A stretch of DNA of 64,000 nucleotides from Prostheceraeus crozeri (lineage: Eukaryota > Platyhelminthes > Polycladida > Euryleptidae). The stretch's first letter is position 1. Every line of letters starts with the position of its first letter. This document shows, one piece after another, positions 25,000 through 35,531 of this stretch. Where the stretch lies: assembly GCA_907163375.1 (NCBI GenBank), contig CAJQUW010004600.1, forward strand, positions 62,001-126,000. Reading direction: 5' to 3'. Both the position numbers and the translations under genes were made by a program. The notes under the pieces are model-generated. The model saw nothing but the letters and a program-made list of their open reading frames with translations, was not told where the DNA came from and searched no databases.

Positions 25000-26199
25000 A
25001 TGGGAGGAAATTCAAAGTTTCATTTTAAAAAGTGCCTATGTGGCGAAGTCAAGCGAGGTGGCGAGTTCAAGCGCCATTTAAATAAATTCCCCGACTCTCC
25101 CGAAGAGCATAAGGAGGTCGCTGTGGTGAGCGGATGCACATCATGTATGAAATTCGTCAGGGGAAACCTGAACGAGTTTTTCTATAAGACGCATTCAACA
25201 TGTCTCATTAAGAAGGTGAAAAATTATACCACCTCAGAGGTTGGGTTAGCCATCACCCCACTTTTTGAAAAACCTAATCAAGATGAGAAGACAGAGACGC
25301 ATGCCTCAGAGGTTGGGAAGGTCATCATCCCATCGGTTGAAAGACCACAAGTTGACCTAGATGCGGAGACAGAGCTGCAGATGGCAGTTCAAGCCATACA
25401 AGACTGCAAGAATGAGCAGCCAACGACATCTCACCTCAGCTCTTCTAGCTCTGAGTCGGAAATCTCCGAATCTGAATCGGAAACGGAAGAGGCGGTCGTC
25501 CTTAACAAACCCGAGGAGGCGATCATAGCTCCTAAACCCGATAAGACGATTGTGAAGAGTCGGGCACTGCCAGCACCAAAAATGCACTCCTCACCTAAAA
25601 AAGGGAGAGGTATCAAAGTCCAAGCCAAGCGGTGGGCTAAGGATGATGGTGTGGCGAGGGTTAGCCAAGAGTATGCCACTAAGAAGCTGAAGGATGAAAT
25701 GAGCCGTTATAAAAACGAATGCTCCGCATTAAGGGATGAGAATTTTGAACTCAAAAAGCAGGTGGCGGAAATTAGGAGTCTTAAGGCTCAAGTATTAAAG
25801 TTGGAAGGTTTCCAAAAGAGAGCTCTAGCGAGTGAGAGTCGCGTAGAGGATCAGGCCACAAGCATTAAGAATATGAAGGCGAAGGAGGCGACACTCAAAC
25901 TCCAACATGAGCAGGAGAAGATGTCTCTTCTTGAGGCGAAGAATAACACTGTCAAGGAGAGAAGAACAACGCTCCACCTCCCCGTAGTCGGTAGCAAAAT
26001 TATCGACGATGTAATAATGGAGTCGGAGGATTTGGATAAAACGAGCGAGTGCTACGAAGGAGCAATGCCAGATATTCGCTGTCTCCACATAAGCATTAAA
26101 CACAATGGTGACATTCAGGAATTGCGCCATCGTAAGCGAAAGTTGCCGGCCAAGTACCTGCCTCAGCCACCACCATCGAAGGTTCAACGAACCGGTTGA
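25000..26199 (+). CDS. Polinton coiled-coil protein with Cys/His-rich head and ECYEG...RCLH tail
   Basis: A 399-aa protein from the ATG at 25000, chosen because it directly follows the splice acceptor; an upstream extension lacks an ATG. The N-terminus is Cys/His-rich (KCLCGEVKRGGEFKRHLNK, then CTSCMKF), which looks metal-binding. An acidic Ser-rich low-complexity region follows (about residues 140-180), then a basic segment and a long coiled coil (about residues 220-325, heptad-rich K/E/L). The tail has ECYEGAMPDIRCLHISIKH and a basic end. Polinton-2 carries a homologue with the same head and tail (62660-63657). I do not recognise a named family. Being first gene from the TIR and with its own TATA promoter, an early or regulatory role is possible but unproven. 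Confidence 0.75.
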   Translation: MGGNSKFHFKKCLCGEVKRGGEFKRHLNKFPDSPEEHKEVAVVSGCTSCMKFVRGNLNEFFYKTHSTCLIKKVKNYTTSEVGLAITPLFEKPNQDEKTETHASEVGKVIIPSVERPQVDLDAETELQMAVQAIQDCKNEQPTTSHLSSSSSESEISESESETEEAVVLNKPEEAIIAPKPDKTIVKSRALPAPKMHSSPKKGRGIKVQAKRWAKDDGVARVSQEYATKKLKDEMSRYKNECSALRDENFELKKQVAEIRSLKAQVLKLEGFQKRALASESRVEDQATSIKNMKAKEATLKLQHEQEKMSLLEAKNNTVKERRTTLHLPVVGSKIIDDVIMESEDLDKTSECYEGAMPDIRCLHISIKHNGDIQELRHRKRKLPAKYLPQPPPSKVQRTG

Positions 26200-26230
26200 A
26201 TTGATTTATGGTAAGTTAATATCATCTCTA

Positions 26231-26865
26231 TCACTTGAATATAATTTCATCTATTTTCTTTCTATTTTTCAGATGCGACGAGAACGAACCAACGGCCCTC
26301 ATAAGGGCCACCATGGGGCAAGACATGATAGAACCTCCACGCGGTTTGCCCTGGGCAGTCTTCGGACTGGCGAATACTATCATTAAGTTGAATCTGCTAT
26401 CAGTCAACTTGAACGTTGCAAATGAAGTTCGGTGTAATACTTCCTTTCGACGGGCGTTCCTGTAAAGGGCGGCGGTGAAACCCGTAGCTATGTATACCGC
26501 AAGGGACATTCGGCAATGGTCAATCTTGTTAAACCTCTCTGCTTCATGTTTGCAAGTGATTGCCTCTGTCTCAACGTAGTATATACATTCGCGCCAGGGC
26601 GACATTTAGCCAACTGTCGAAGGTTGCCTAAAACTTTCCATTGCATACGTTATGAGAACCATGAGTTTTACCTGTCTCTATCAATGAGATGAATTGATGA
26701 ATGGAATGAAATGGGAGGACACTCACGCGCCACACGCAACATAACACACTTCTCTCTTCCGTAGTCTAACAAGTTCTTTACACATGGATCGCAGTCAACT
26801 ACTATCCCTGTATCAGAAGTGTAAGCTATCTTAATTTTATTTAACACTATTTCATCTACCATCAT
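26231..26865 (-). CDS. Small unnamed Polinton gene, opposite strand, probably spliced
   Basis: A first part at about 26728-26865 encodes a Cys-containing peptide (VVDCDPCVKNLLDYG) running into a GTGAGT donor-like site. A further open stretch follows at 26231-26605. The 19-base string CCTCCCATTTCATTCCATT just after the first part is also present in Polinton-2 near 62417-62436 in the equivalent place and orientation, preceded there by related coding-like sequence. That conservation is the main reason to list it. Exon limits and product are uncertain, and a plus-strand frame overlaps the same DNA. Confidence 0.35.
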
Positions 26866-27012
26866 CGTCCATATGAAATGTTATAAGATTTACAAGTTAG
26901 ACTAAGCGTGCTACTATTTCCAAATGAAAAAGTATACATGGTTAAATCATCCACTGAAGTCCCGTTCAAGTAAGTCAGTATGAAAGCAAAGATAATACGA
27001 AATAAAAATTTA

Positions 27013-27462
27013 TTATGGCATGTATTTCAAAAGGTTTTCATCGTCAATATCGTCCCAGAGTCTGGCTTCACATAGATAACAAAAACAGTTCAGTTGCTTT
27101 AATCGTTCTTCCACTGCGAGCCTCACTTTGTCAATATACTCCCACTCCGCCATAGTTCGTGGCTGGGAGTTAGGGGTGTACCACTCCCATAATTGGTGGA
27201 GGAATTTCGTGCTGGTGATCTCCATCACATCGTCAGTGTCGTACTGGAGATACTTCCACCTCACGTCTGTTAAGTCGGGACACTCCTTCTCACATACACT
27301 CTCCTCTTCCTCATCCGCTGGTAATGATAACTTTCTGATATTGTCCAGTTGGTACACCTTCTCTACCTTCCCCTTCGTTGGAGCGTTTGGTGCAACGAGC
27401 GCCTTTGGTGTTGATCATGGAGAAGAGAATTTTGTATTTGGTGTTGTCGGAGGGCTTGTCAT
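27013..27462 (-). pseudogene. Small acidic Polinton protein of unknown function, about one break
   Basis: The reading frame has a proline/threonine-rich head and an acidic body with aromatic residues (KFLHQLWEWYTPNSQP) and a CxxC near the C-terminus (CFCYLC). No family recognised. It lies between the coiled-coil gene and the polymerase, on the opposite strand to both. No homologue is visible in the part of Polinton-2 in this window. Confidence 0.4.
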
Positions 27463-27640
27463 GTTGACTGTGAATAATGACTTTGAAATGTTTTCTAATT
27501 CTTAAGTATCAACAAGCAAGCAATCAGAATGAACAGCCAATGAATGATGAATATGAAAATATATATGTAAAGTGACATCCGTATCATTTCGCTCTGTCTT
27601 TGAGACATATAAGTGAAGTGTTCTCTAGCGAATTCTGTTA

Positions 27641-27892
27641 TTATTTGAGGTGTACAAGTGAACTGCTATCTCGTGAATTCCAAATTTGAGTGAAGTCTCT
27701 ATCTTGTTGAAGTATCAACCTTAAACTTGATTTCGTTGAAATGGTAAGTTGAAGATTTCCTCTCTCATCTCCCTCAAACGTGTGGCTAATAGCATCTTCC
27801 TCAATTTCAGGCATCAACTTCATCACCAACGCCCTCCCTTCTCGAGGAAAGTTTAGAGTTATTGAGTCAAGGTAGGTTGTAACCGTAGACAT
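27641..27892 (-). CDS. Unnamed 83-aa Polinton protein
   Basis: Starts at an ATG (27890-27892) encoding MSTVTTYLDSITLNFP and ends at 27641. It is a compact mix of charged and hydrophobic residues without Cys or His, head-to-head with the polymerase gene, whose coding region begins about 70 bp away, so the two probably share a divergent promoter region. No family recognised. Its length and position next to the polymerase in a gene-dense element make it plausible. Confidence 0.4.
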   Translation of the reverse strand: MSTVTTYLDSITLNFPREGRALVMKLMPEIEEDAISHTFEGDERGNLQLTISTKSSLRLILQQDRDFTQIWNSRDSSSLVHLK

Positions 27893-27958
27893 GGTGATTA
27901 ATGTTCGATTGAGAATGATTAATGTTCGATGTCTATGGTTGTAACAATACACTGAGGC

Positions 27959-30900
27959 TTGAACAGAGATGATAGAATGATTTCTCTTTCAGGTGATGTG
28001 AGTTCCACCTCAGAACTGTCGCGACATGGCAACGAGTGGGAATGTGCTGACTGTGGGCACATCTTCACGAGGAAATGGGATCTCACCCTACACATCAAGC
28101 GAGGTGTTTGTCGACCTAAGCCGGCATCAATCTCCGAAGGTGGGGATGATTCTGTTAACGTCGTCTCCTTTTCTTGCGACTTGTGCGCTCAGTCTTTCGA
28201 GACACGTTTTGAACTATCTTCGCACAGACTTCGACATACACACACGAACGATACCTACACCAACGGTACCTCCTCTATCCGACTCACTGAAGTGTCCATA
28301 AATAATTTAGTGAGGAACTACCAGATGGACTCCTCAGAAACCATTGCTAACTTTGAGGAATGGTTTCATCAAAATTCATCATTGATAGAAGCGCTCTTCA
28401 ACAATTTAGACAATTTTAGGATGAAGGCGCTCATCTATCTTAAAATAAAATATGTAAACATCGACCACCATACTGGACAAATAATAGAGAGGTTGGAGTT
28501 TCACATACCCTCCTCTCCTGCAACCGAGGTTGTAGACTATGTGTCTTGGATAAATTTTCACATCCAAGGATTAAAATTAAATATTGATAAATTTAACGAG
28601 CGCGATAGCGGTCTCATTTTTGACGGCATTGAGTCCGCCTTATTTAAAATCAGTTTATTAGGAAATCATAGTGGTCGAGGCTCCTTTAAACTTCCAAAAA
28701 ATTTAAAAAACAAAACAGCAGTCATCAATGTCGATTGCGAATCGCAATGTTTTAAATATGCTGTCCTCTCCATTCTCCACTATAATGACATCAATGCGAA
28801 TCGAAATCGCACATATAGCTATAGGCAGTGGGAGAATGAATTAAACCTCGATGACTGTAATAGAAAATTGTGTATGAAAATTAAAGATATAGAAAAATTT
28901 GAAAAATTGAACAATATTAAAATAGTTCTCCATGTTTGGGAAAAAAAAGGATTGAAGGGTGTGCGCTACAACTCGCGTTCGAGTTGTTATGAACGTACAG
29001 TAAACCTGTTATTAGTAAAACAGGATGATAGTGAGGAATGGCACTACTGCGGTATTCCCAAAATCTCTCGCTTATATCACCACTTAGAAAACTCTAGTAG
29101 AGAGTTATATTACTGCGACAGATGTATTCGCCACTTTAGGAGGAAAACTAAATTTGAAACTCATTATGAGTGGTGTTATCGAGGTAAACTGCAAATGGAA
29201 CGCATGCCCAAAGATAAGGAGTTTTCATATAGAGAGAATGGCGATGAACTAAGTCCTCTTCGTGTCATCTATGCTGACATCGAATGTTAGATCGATGATA
29301 ACATCCATCGACCAGCAGCCATTTCCTGCTATGAAGTATGGCATGATCACTTTAGGGGTAGGCAAAATAAAATGCGCGTCTGGCAAGATGAGGATTGTAT
29401 TTACCATTTCCTACAATTCCTCGAACAGGCCGTAAAATTTCAACAAAAACATGATGGTGAACTCTATCGCAGATCATTGCATATGACAGCAGATGATCAA
29501 GCTAAGTTTGATAGTTGCAACGTTTGCTCCAAATGTAGTAAAACATTTGATGATAAGATTAAGAAAGTGTGCGACCATGATCACAATACTGGTAAATTTA
29601 GAAACGCACTCTGTTCAAAATGTAATTTTTCGCTGAGGATGAAGCGGCGTACATTACCCGTCATTTTCCATAATTTTAAGGGCTATGATAGCCATATGAT
29701 AATAAAAGGAGGTTTAGGCCAAATGAAAGAGTGGAAGTTTGATATAATAACTCAAACGAGAGAAAAGTTTATGGCCATGACAGCAAAAGTACCCGTCGAT
29801 AAAACCAAAGAAAATAAGACGGTCTATTTTAATATAAAATTTTTAGATTCCTACCAATTTATGGCTGCATCACTGGCCTCTCTCGTACAAAATCTAAAGT
29901 CTCTTCCACTAACACAAAATCTTAAGAAACAATATCCAAATTTAACTGATGAAGTCATCACACGGAAAGGAGTCTTTCCATATGCATATCTTGATGCGAT
30001 TAGTAAACTCGGTGAGACTTCTCTTCCACCCATAGATAAATTTAAAAATGATTTGACGGATCAAGATTGTCCAGTAGAGGACTATGAACATGCTCAAGAG
30101 GCATGGATAAAATTTGACTGCCATACATTTGGTGAATATATGATTGCCTATCTTAAGTTAGATGTGTTTCTGCTGGCTGATGTTTTCCAAGAGTTTCGAC
30201 GAGTGGCATTAGAAGAAGATAAGTTAGATCCCGTCCACTTTGTCAGTCTACCAGCCATGTCATTTAAGTCTGCTTTTAAAATGACTGGTGAGACCATTCA
30301 TCTCTTACAAGATCCAGAGATGTATAATTTATTTGAGCGAGGAATTCGCGGTGGTCTCACATTTGTAAATAAACGTAGGTTAAAATCTGAAACAGTAGGT
30401 AATGATCATACCCATCTTAAGTATTTTGACCAAAATAATTTGTATGGTAGTTCATTATCCAAACCGCTACCTCACTCTGAGTTTAGCTGGTTAGATGATG
30501 GTGAAATTCAGCATTTCTCCAACCCTTCTAACATACTAGCAATTCCAGATGAAGGTGATTGGGGATATTATTTTGAGATAGATCTAATCTATCCAAATAA
30601 TATTAAACATAAAACCGTAGATTTTCCACTCGCACCCGAATCAGGTGAAGTGAGTAAAGATATGTTTTCCGACTTTATGAAACAATTTCATAAAGATTTT
30701 GAATCATGTGGACAACCCAAGTATAAGCCTTGCCGCAAACTTTTGCTCACTCAATATGATAAAGAAAACTATCTAGTCCACTTTAGCATCTTAAAATTTT
30801 ATTTAGAAATGGGCACGATTTTAAAAAGAGTTCACCGCATTATTAAATTTAGACAGAAAGCCTTCCTCAAACCCTACATGGATAGTAACAGCCAGAAACG

Positions 30901-31777
30901 TGCACTAGCCCAAAATAACTTTGAAAAAGATTTATATAAATATAAGAACAACAGTCTATTTGGTAAGACGATGGAGGATGTTAGAAAGCGCGTAAACTAC
31001 AAACTAGTTAATGATGATCAAAAGTATCACAAATTGACCTCATCACCTCTATTCATCGATAGAGACATAATCGATGAGGATCTTGTAGGTATTAAAATGA
31101 TAAAATCTGAAGTTGAGTTGTGCAAACCCATCTATATTGGTCAAGCTGTTCTAGATTACTCCAAGCTTGAAATGTATCAACTCTTCTATAAAATACTAAA
31201 ACCGTGTCCTCTCGTAAAAGAGGTTCGTTTGTTGGGTGGTGACACAGATATTTTCTTTTTAGGTATTGCCACTCAAAAAGATTTAAATTTTAATGAAGTA
31301 GGAAAATCTTTAGAAAGATATTTTGATACATCAAATTATCCTGCTGATCATCCACTATACTCCATCAAAAATAAGGCCAAACTTGGTTGTTTTAAGGATG
31401 AAACAGCAGGGAAGGAGATAGCTGAAATGATTCTCCTCCGCCCTAAAATGTATTCTATGAAATTAAAGGATAGTGATGATAACATTAAGCGCGCTAAAGC
31501 CATATCAAAATCCATTGTGCAAAATATGAAACATGAGAATTTCAAGGGAGCCTATAGAAATAAAAATATAACGTTTGTCAATATGACAATCTTAAAATCT
31601 AAGTCGCATGAGATCAAAACTTATACTTTTAAGAAACGGGCGCTTTCAGCATTGGAGGATAAGAGGTGTTGGATAGGACATAACATATCTCTTCCACATG
31701 GACATCCTGATACAGGCATACCACCACCCAAAAGAATTAAACCCACACTACCACATTCAGGAGACGTCTTAGCATAA
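27959..31777 (+). pseudogene. Protein-primed family B DNA polymerase (pPolB), about one break
   Basis: Replicates the element by protein priming (family knowledge). In order: two C2H2-like fingers near 28045-28240 (CADCGHIFTRKWDLTLHIKR; CDLCAQSF), a pre-exonuclease domain, a third Cys/His finger near 29115-29175, and Exo I (YADIEC). A Cys-rich treble-clef-like element follows (CSKCSKTF...CDHDH...CSKCNF). Then come Exo II (FHNFKGYDSHM, ~29665), Exo III (YLKLDVFLLADV, ~30150), motif A (FDQNNLYGSSL, ~30425), motif B (NNSLFGKTMEDV, ~30945), motif C (GGDTDIFF, ~31235) and the KMYS-type lysine motif. The C-terminus is basic and Pro-rich. All polymerase and exonuclease motifs are visible. The paralogue in Polinton-2 is far more decayed. 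Confidence 0.93.
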
Positions 31778-32082
31778 TCATCCTTAACTTAGTATTTTGA
31801 TGTTGATTTCTGTACATAAACATTGTTGTTTGATGTATCGCATGAGATTGTTTTTTCCTTGTGAATATGTGTCCACATCTGTACATTCCCCATGTGATGA
31901 CTTTTCCACTGAAAGACATTTTTCCTATCCCTGTATATTTCCACCCTTCACAAAGTAAAAAGACTTTTTGTATATAACAATGTTTATTGAAGTGCGCTCA
32001 TGTATATATTTTCAGTGGATGTTGTATAAAGTCTATTGCTTCACATTCATGCACATATTTCAATAAATGTTGTATAAAGACT

Positions 32083-33612
32083 TCACTTTGTTTTCCGAAA
32101 CACTAAAGTTACGAGGGATTTAGTATCTTTCACATGGATGCACTCTTGTAAACCATTGGTAATTTTGATAGTAATAGAGGGTATAGTTTGTTTGACGACG
32201 GGATGATAGAAAATAGATTCAAACATCTTCTCGACTATTCCATATGAAGCGTCTTTATCATGAATGAAATCACGTAAAATGTATTCTTTTTTCTCACCAA
32301 CAGAAATAGGTAGAATCAAATCACTTTCAATGTAAAGGTGCTGTTCATGTTTATCAAGTGTCATTGGTGTTTCTATACCAATCGTATGCGCAGCAGCAAA
32401 CACAGTTTGTAGCATTGAAAAACTACTCAATTGACATTGAATGTCATCACCCAGTCTCAGAACAACGCGTTGATTTTCAAATGAAAACGAAATGTGGTGT
32501 GTCTTTACATCATATTTACTTTTCATCACATGCTTCAACTTCTGTTGTATATAAGGATTTACTGCATGAATGAAGCTTTCAACTGTATGATATAGACGCG
32601 GCATTATATTGATAGCAACTTTAGATTCTTCATAAGACTGGTAAATTTTCTTGATGCGATCGCTGTAGATGTCCACCCACCATTCATCATTAACTGAATC
32701 AGCTTTAGTGTGATATTCATGAGAACCATACACCACACCGCTTCCAATAATAGGTGTATAATGTCTTACAAAATGACGCAAGGTTGGAGAGAAATAAACT
32801 GTAAGTTTGTCATTATATTTCTGAATAACCAACTTATTTTTGTCCGCCATAATTTTCTCTCCATACTTCTTACCCACAGTCTCATTCCATCGTTTTACTA
32901 ACTCAATAAGTGATAAAGGTTGAACACCACGCTTTTTCAAAATGATGCGTTCTTCACATTCTACAACATATTCATCAAATATTTTAAATCTATAATGAAA
33001 TTTGTTGATTCGATTTGAATAAACTTTTTTAACATTTGCAGTAGCAATTGACGTTAGATGTAGTCCATGGCCAAAACCAAGATGTGGATAGAATTCACTA
33101 TCCAACCTCAGCGTAAGACCTTTAGTAAAAGAATGAAAGCGGAGGAACTGTCTCCCACTCCAATGATAGATAGTAAACTCATAAGCTTTCTGATTTTTAT
33201 TCTTCATGATGGAAGTATTACCACTGTTGAATGCCTTAATAATTTTCTCATTCCCAAATGGTTCATAAGAATCTGATTTTATCTGAATCCATTCATAGTT
33301 CCACTTTCCATCTGATGTTAAATTGTATGGGAACTGAAATACATTATTCATCGTTATTCCATCATGGGTGCGAGGAGTCAATATCATTTCTTCCAAATCA
33401 TTCACATTCTGAATATTGCTATCATAGCAAATACTAGAAACGCCAACCTCCCATTCACCTTCTAAATGCAGTGGGCGATTTAATTCTACTCGATAGTCTG
33501 ATGGTTTATTTTTGGGAAATTTATTCATAGAAGTATTACTGGGTAAGTAGATTAGAAACGAGTCCTTATTTTCACTTTCCATATTATTCACATTGGAAAA
33601 ATATATTAGCAT
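32083..33612 (-). CDS. WEVG protein 1, candidate structural protein
   Basis: About 500 aa, open throughout. The better start is probably the internal ATG at 33582 (MESENKDSFLIYLPSNTSM), as the ten codons before it are unlike the homologue. The N-terminus holds FPKNKPSDYRVELNRPL then GEWEVGVSSICYDSN, a head I remember from uncharacterised proteins of invertebrate Polinton-like elements, where it neighbours the packaging ATPase. The rest is beta-rich by eye without enzyme motifs. It is a tandem paralogue of the next gene, only about 20 bp away. A capsid or spike role is inferred from context only. Confidence 0.7.
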   Translation of the reverse strand: MLIYFSNVNNMESENKDSFLIYLPSNTSMNKFPKNKPSDYRVELNRPLHLEGEWEVGVSSICYDSNIQNVNDLEEMILTPRTHDGITMNNVFQFPYNLTSDGKWNYEWIQIKSDSYEPFGNEKIIKAFNSGNTSIMKNKNQKAYEFTIYHWSGRQFLRFHSFTKGLTLRLDSEFYPHLGFGHGLHLTSIATANVKKVYSNRINKFHYRFKIFDEYVVECEERIILKKRGVQPLSLIELVKRWNETVGKKYGEKIMADKNKLVIQKYNDKLTVYFSPTLRHFVRHYTPIIGSGVVYGSHEYHTKADSVNDEWWVDIYSDRIKKIYQSYEESKVAINIMPRLYHTVESFIHAVNPYIQQKLKHVMKSKYDVKTHHISFSFENQRVVLRLGDDIQCQLSSFSMLQTVFAAAHTIGIETPMTLDKHEQHLYIESDLILPISVGEKKEYILRDFIHDKDASYGIVEKMFESIFYHPVVKQTIPSITIKITNGLQECIHVKDTKSLVTLVFRKTK

Positions 33613-33633
33613 ACTTTTGCATTAACTCTTCAT

Positions 33634-35019
33634 TCAGAAATGGAGTGTGATACTTGTCACAGCATCTTTATGAAAAGGAATCAACGCACCAGCATCGTCA
33701 TAAATGGCAATATCAATTTGTGGGATGTAGTTTGATTTCAGCTTTGTATAATGCACTTTCTTGAAAGTATGCTCAGATGAAATACTGCAGCTTTTTGGCT
33801 GGTATGGTATCATTGCTAGCAATGGAGCTTCAACATCTCCCACACGTACATATTCACCAATATTGGAATATATCTGAAAATAGTTAATACAACGCGATCG
33901 CGACATGTCTGCGCTAGCTTTGGTTACAGTACCACTTTTAAAGATATTTTGATCAAAATCCAAAATGTCCATTAGAGTTTTATCCATAATTAGTTCAATG
34001 CCTTTTCCACTTATAGTGAGAGACAAAGTACCTTCTTTTTCAGAAAATGAAATATGTTGCTCATTAATCACTTCATTTAAATAATCTACAACCAATTTAA
34101 CCGAAGTAATAATGCGAGGCATCAACACTCTTGTTTCATGTAAGATACCACCTAAAGGCTCTACACACTTTCTGTATAAAGATACGCTCCATTCTGTATC
34201 AAATTGATTTGACCTTTCACTTGGTAAATGTTGCATATTAAATTTTCCATGAACAGCTGCAGAATGATGTCGTAAGAACTGATGAAAATCTTTTGAACAA
34301 ACTAATACTAGATCATCATCATTTAATTTGCTTATTGCAATATGATTAGATGATTTGATATAAGTCAATGCTGCCACTTGTTTACCATCAACTCGAAGGA
34401 GATAATAAAATTTCTTCAATAATGTTTCAGGAGTCATGTTTGTCTTTCTTGGCTTAATCACAATCTTCTTCACCAACGTCTTCTCATTTCTTGGAATAAG
34501 ATCTACATAATAAGCTTCCTCTCGATATATTAACTGTTTATAACCACTTATGTGGTAATTAACGTTAAAATTATCATAGCTTGTTAAGGCGCTAGCGAGG
34601 TAGCCTAAATCATTTCTTAAACTTGGACTTAAACCAACAATCCAATCTTTATCAACTACATGATGTACATAAGTATAATCATCATTGTGCGGAGTAAATT
34701 GGACAATATGTTTACACGCTTTATTCAGGAAATCATATATAAACTTTTTACATAATAAGAGATCTTTCTTTGGCCACTGTGGAATGTATACTCGGCAGCC
34801 CTTTTCACATTGATAAGCAGCTGTACGTCTCATATTAATAGTCATCACCTCATGATCAAAAGTATAGATACAGTTGCTATAAACAAGTTGAGTGACACCC
34901 ACTTCCCAATTTCCATTTAGCTGTTGTGTATGATCAATGGGAGTAGAAAAGAGTGCGGCTCGATTACTAGCAAATCTCTTTGTAGCCACATTGCTAAGCA
35001 AAATATGATAAAACGACAT
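33634..35019 (-). CDS. WEVG protein 2, tandem paralogue
   Basis: 461 aa, open. It begins MSFYHILLSNVATKRFASN and carries LNGNWEVGVTQLVYSNCIYT, matching the head of WEVG protein 1; both also share a FRHH/VRHY motif mid-protein (FHQFLRHHSAAV; LRHFVRHYTPI). The bases TATAAAA directly abut the start codon, with essentially no leader if that is the promoter. Lengths of 460-510 aa and a duplicated pair would suit two related virion proteins. I cannot show a jelly-roll fold by reading. Confidence 0.72.
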   Translation of the reverse strand: MSFYHILLSNVATKRFASNRAALFSTPIDHTQQLNGNWEVGVTQLVYSNCIYTFDHEVMTINMRRTAAYQCEKGCRVYIPQWPKKDLLLCKKFIYDFLNKACKHIVQFTPHNDDYTYVHHVVDKDWIVGLSPSLRNDLGYLASALTSYDNFNVNYHISGYKQLIYREEAYYVDLIPRNEKTLVKKIVIKPRKTNMTPETLLKKFYYLLRVDGKQVAALTYIKSSNHIAISKLNDDDLVLVCSKDFHQFLRHHSAAVHGKFNMQHLPSERSNQFDTEWSVSLYRKCVEPLGGILHETRVLMPRIITSVKLVVDYLNEVINEQHISFSEKEGTLSLTISGKGIELIMDKTLMDILDFDQNIFKSGTVTKASADMSRSRCINYFQIYSNIGEYVRVGDVEAPLLAMIPYQPKSCSISSEHTFKKVHYTKLKSNYIPQIDIAIYDDAGALIPFHKDAVTSITLHF

Positions 35020-35054
35020 TTTTATATTGCTGATCTGCGACTTTGCATAACATC

Positions 35055-35531
35055 ATGAAGACTTGGATTTTGGACTCTCTACAATATATCAGAGTTGATC
35101 GTGATGGAAACGTACATTTCAAAAATTCTCATGGTCATACATCAAGAGGTATTACATTAACATGGCGACAATTTGTCAACCTCAATGATATCATGAGGGA
35201 TTTGGAATATTTTGAAACATTAAGATTCATCTCCTTGGGTGATCAAGTTTGGCTTCAACATTACAGAAATGAAATTCAAATCTGTCATTCTCATTCCGCA
35301 AACTGTTTCTCATTTCGCAAATACAATTGGGAGAAGTATAGAAGATACATACATCGCTCCATCAGGACATTTATTCGTCGTGAGTTCATCGCCCTACTAT
35401 GCAAACTCAAACACTACTATGCAAATTTCAAACGCTTTTCCTTGATCACTCTGAATTCTTTTTGGAATCCGACCTTCTCGAAAAATTGTTTGGAATGCTT
35501 TTGCTACTCCTTTCCCTTCTTTAGTTTTTAA
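35055..35531 (+). CDS. PC4-like protein with two tandem ssDNA-binding-type repeats
   Basis: 158 aa from the ATG at 35055 (MKTWILDSLQYIRVD). Repeat 1 (about residues 9-55) is YIRVDRDGNVHF, then RGITLTWRQFVNLNDIMRDL, the beta-strands-then-helix pattern of the PC4/SUB1 domain (compare RKGISLNPEQWSQLKEQI). Repeat 2 (about 58-110) is FISLGDQVWLQHYRNE, then FSFRKYNWEKYRRYIH. The C-terminal 40 residues overlap the tail of the convergent integrase region and may be extra. Human PC4 binds ssDNA and coactivates transcription. A role in Polinton transcription or ssDNA handling is inference. Polinton-2 has a shorter relative at 54945. Confidence 0.55.
   Translation: MKTWILDSLQYIRVDRDGNVHFKNSHGHTSRGITLTWRQFVNLNDIMRDLEYFETLRFISLGDQVWLQHYRNEIQICHSHSANCFSFRKYNWEKYRRYIHRSIRTFIRREFIALLCKLKHYYANFKRFSLITLNSFWNPTFSKNCLECFCYSFPFFSF

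Noticed and set aside
26235-26465. Plus-strand 76-codon frame after the coiled-coil gene, with a nearby GTAAGT...TTTCAG pair
   Set aside because: The intron-like pair is good, but the frame lacks a domain and the opposite strand is better supported by conservation with Polinton-2.
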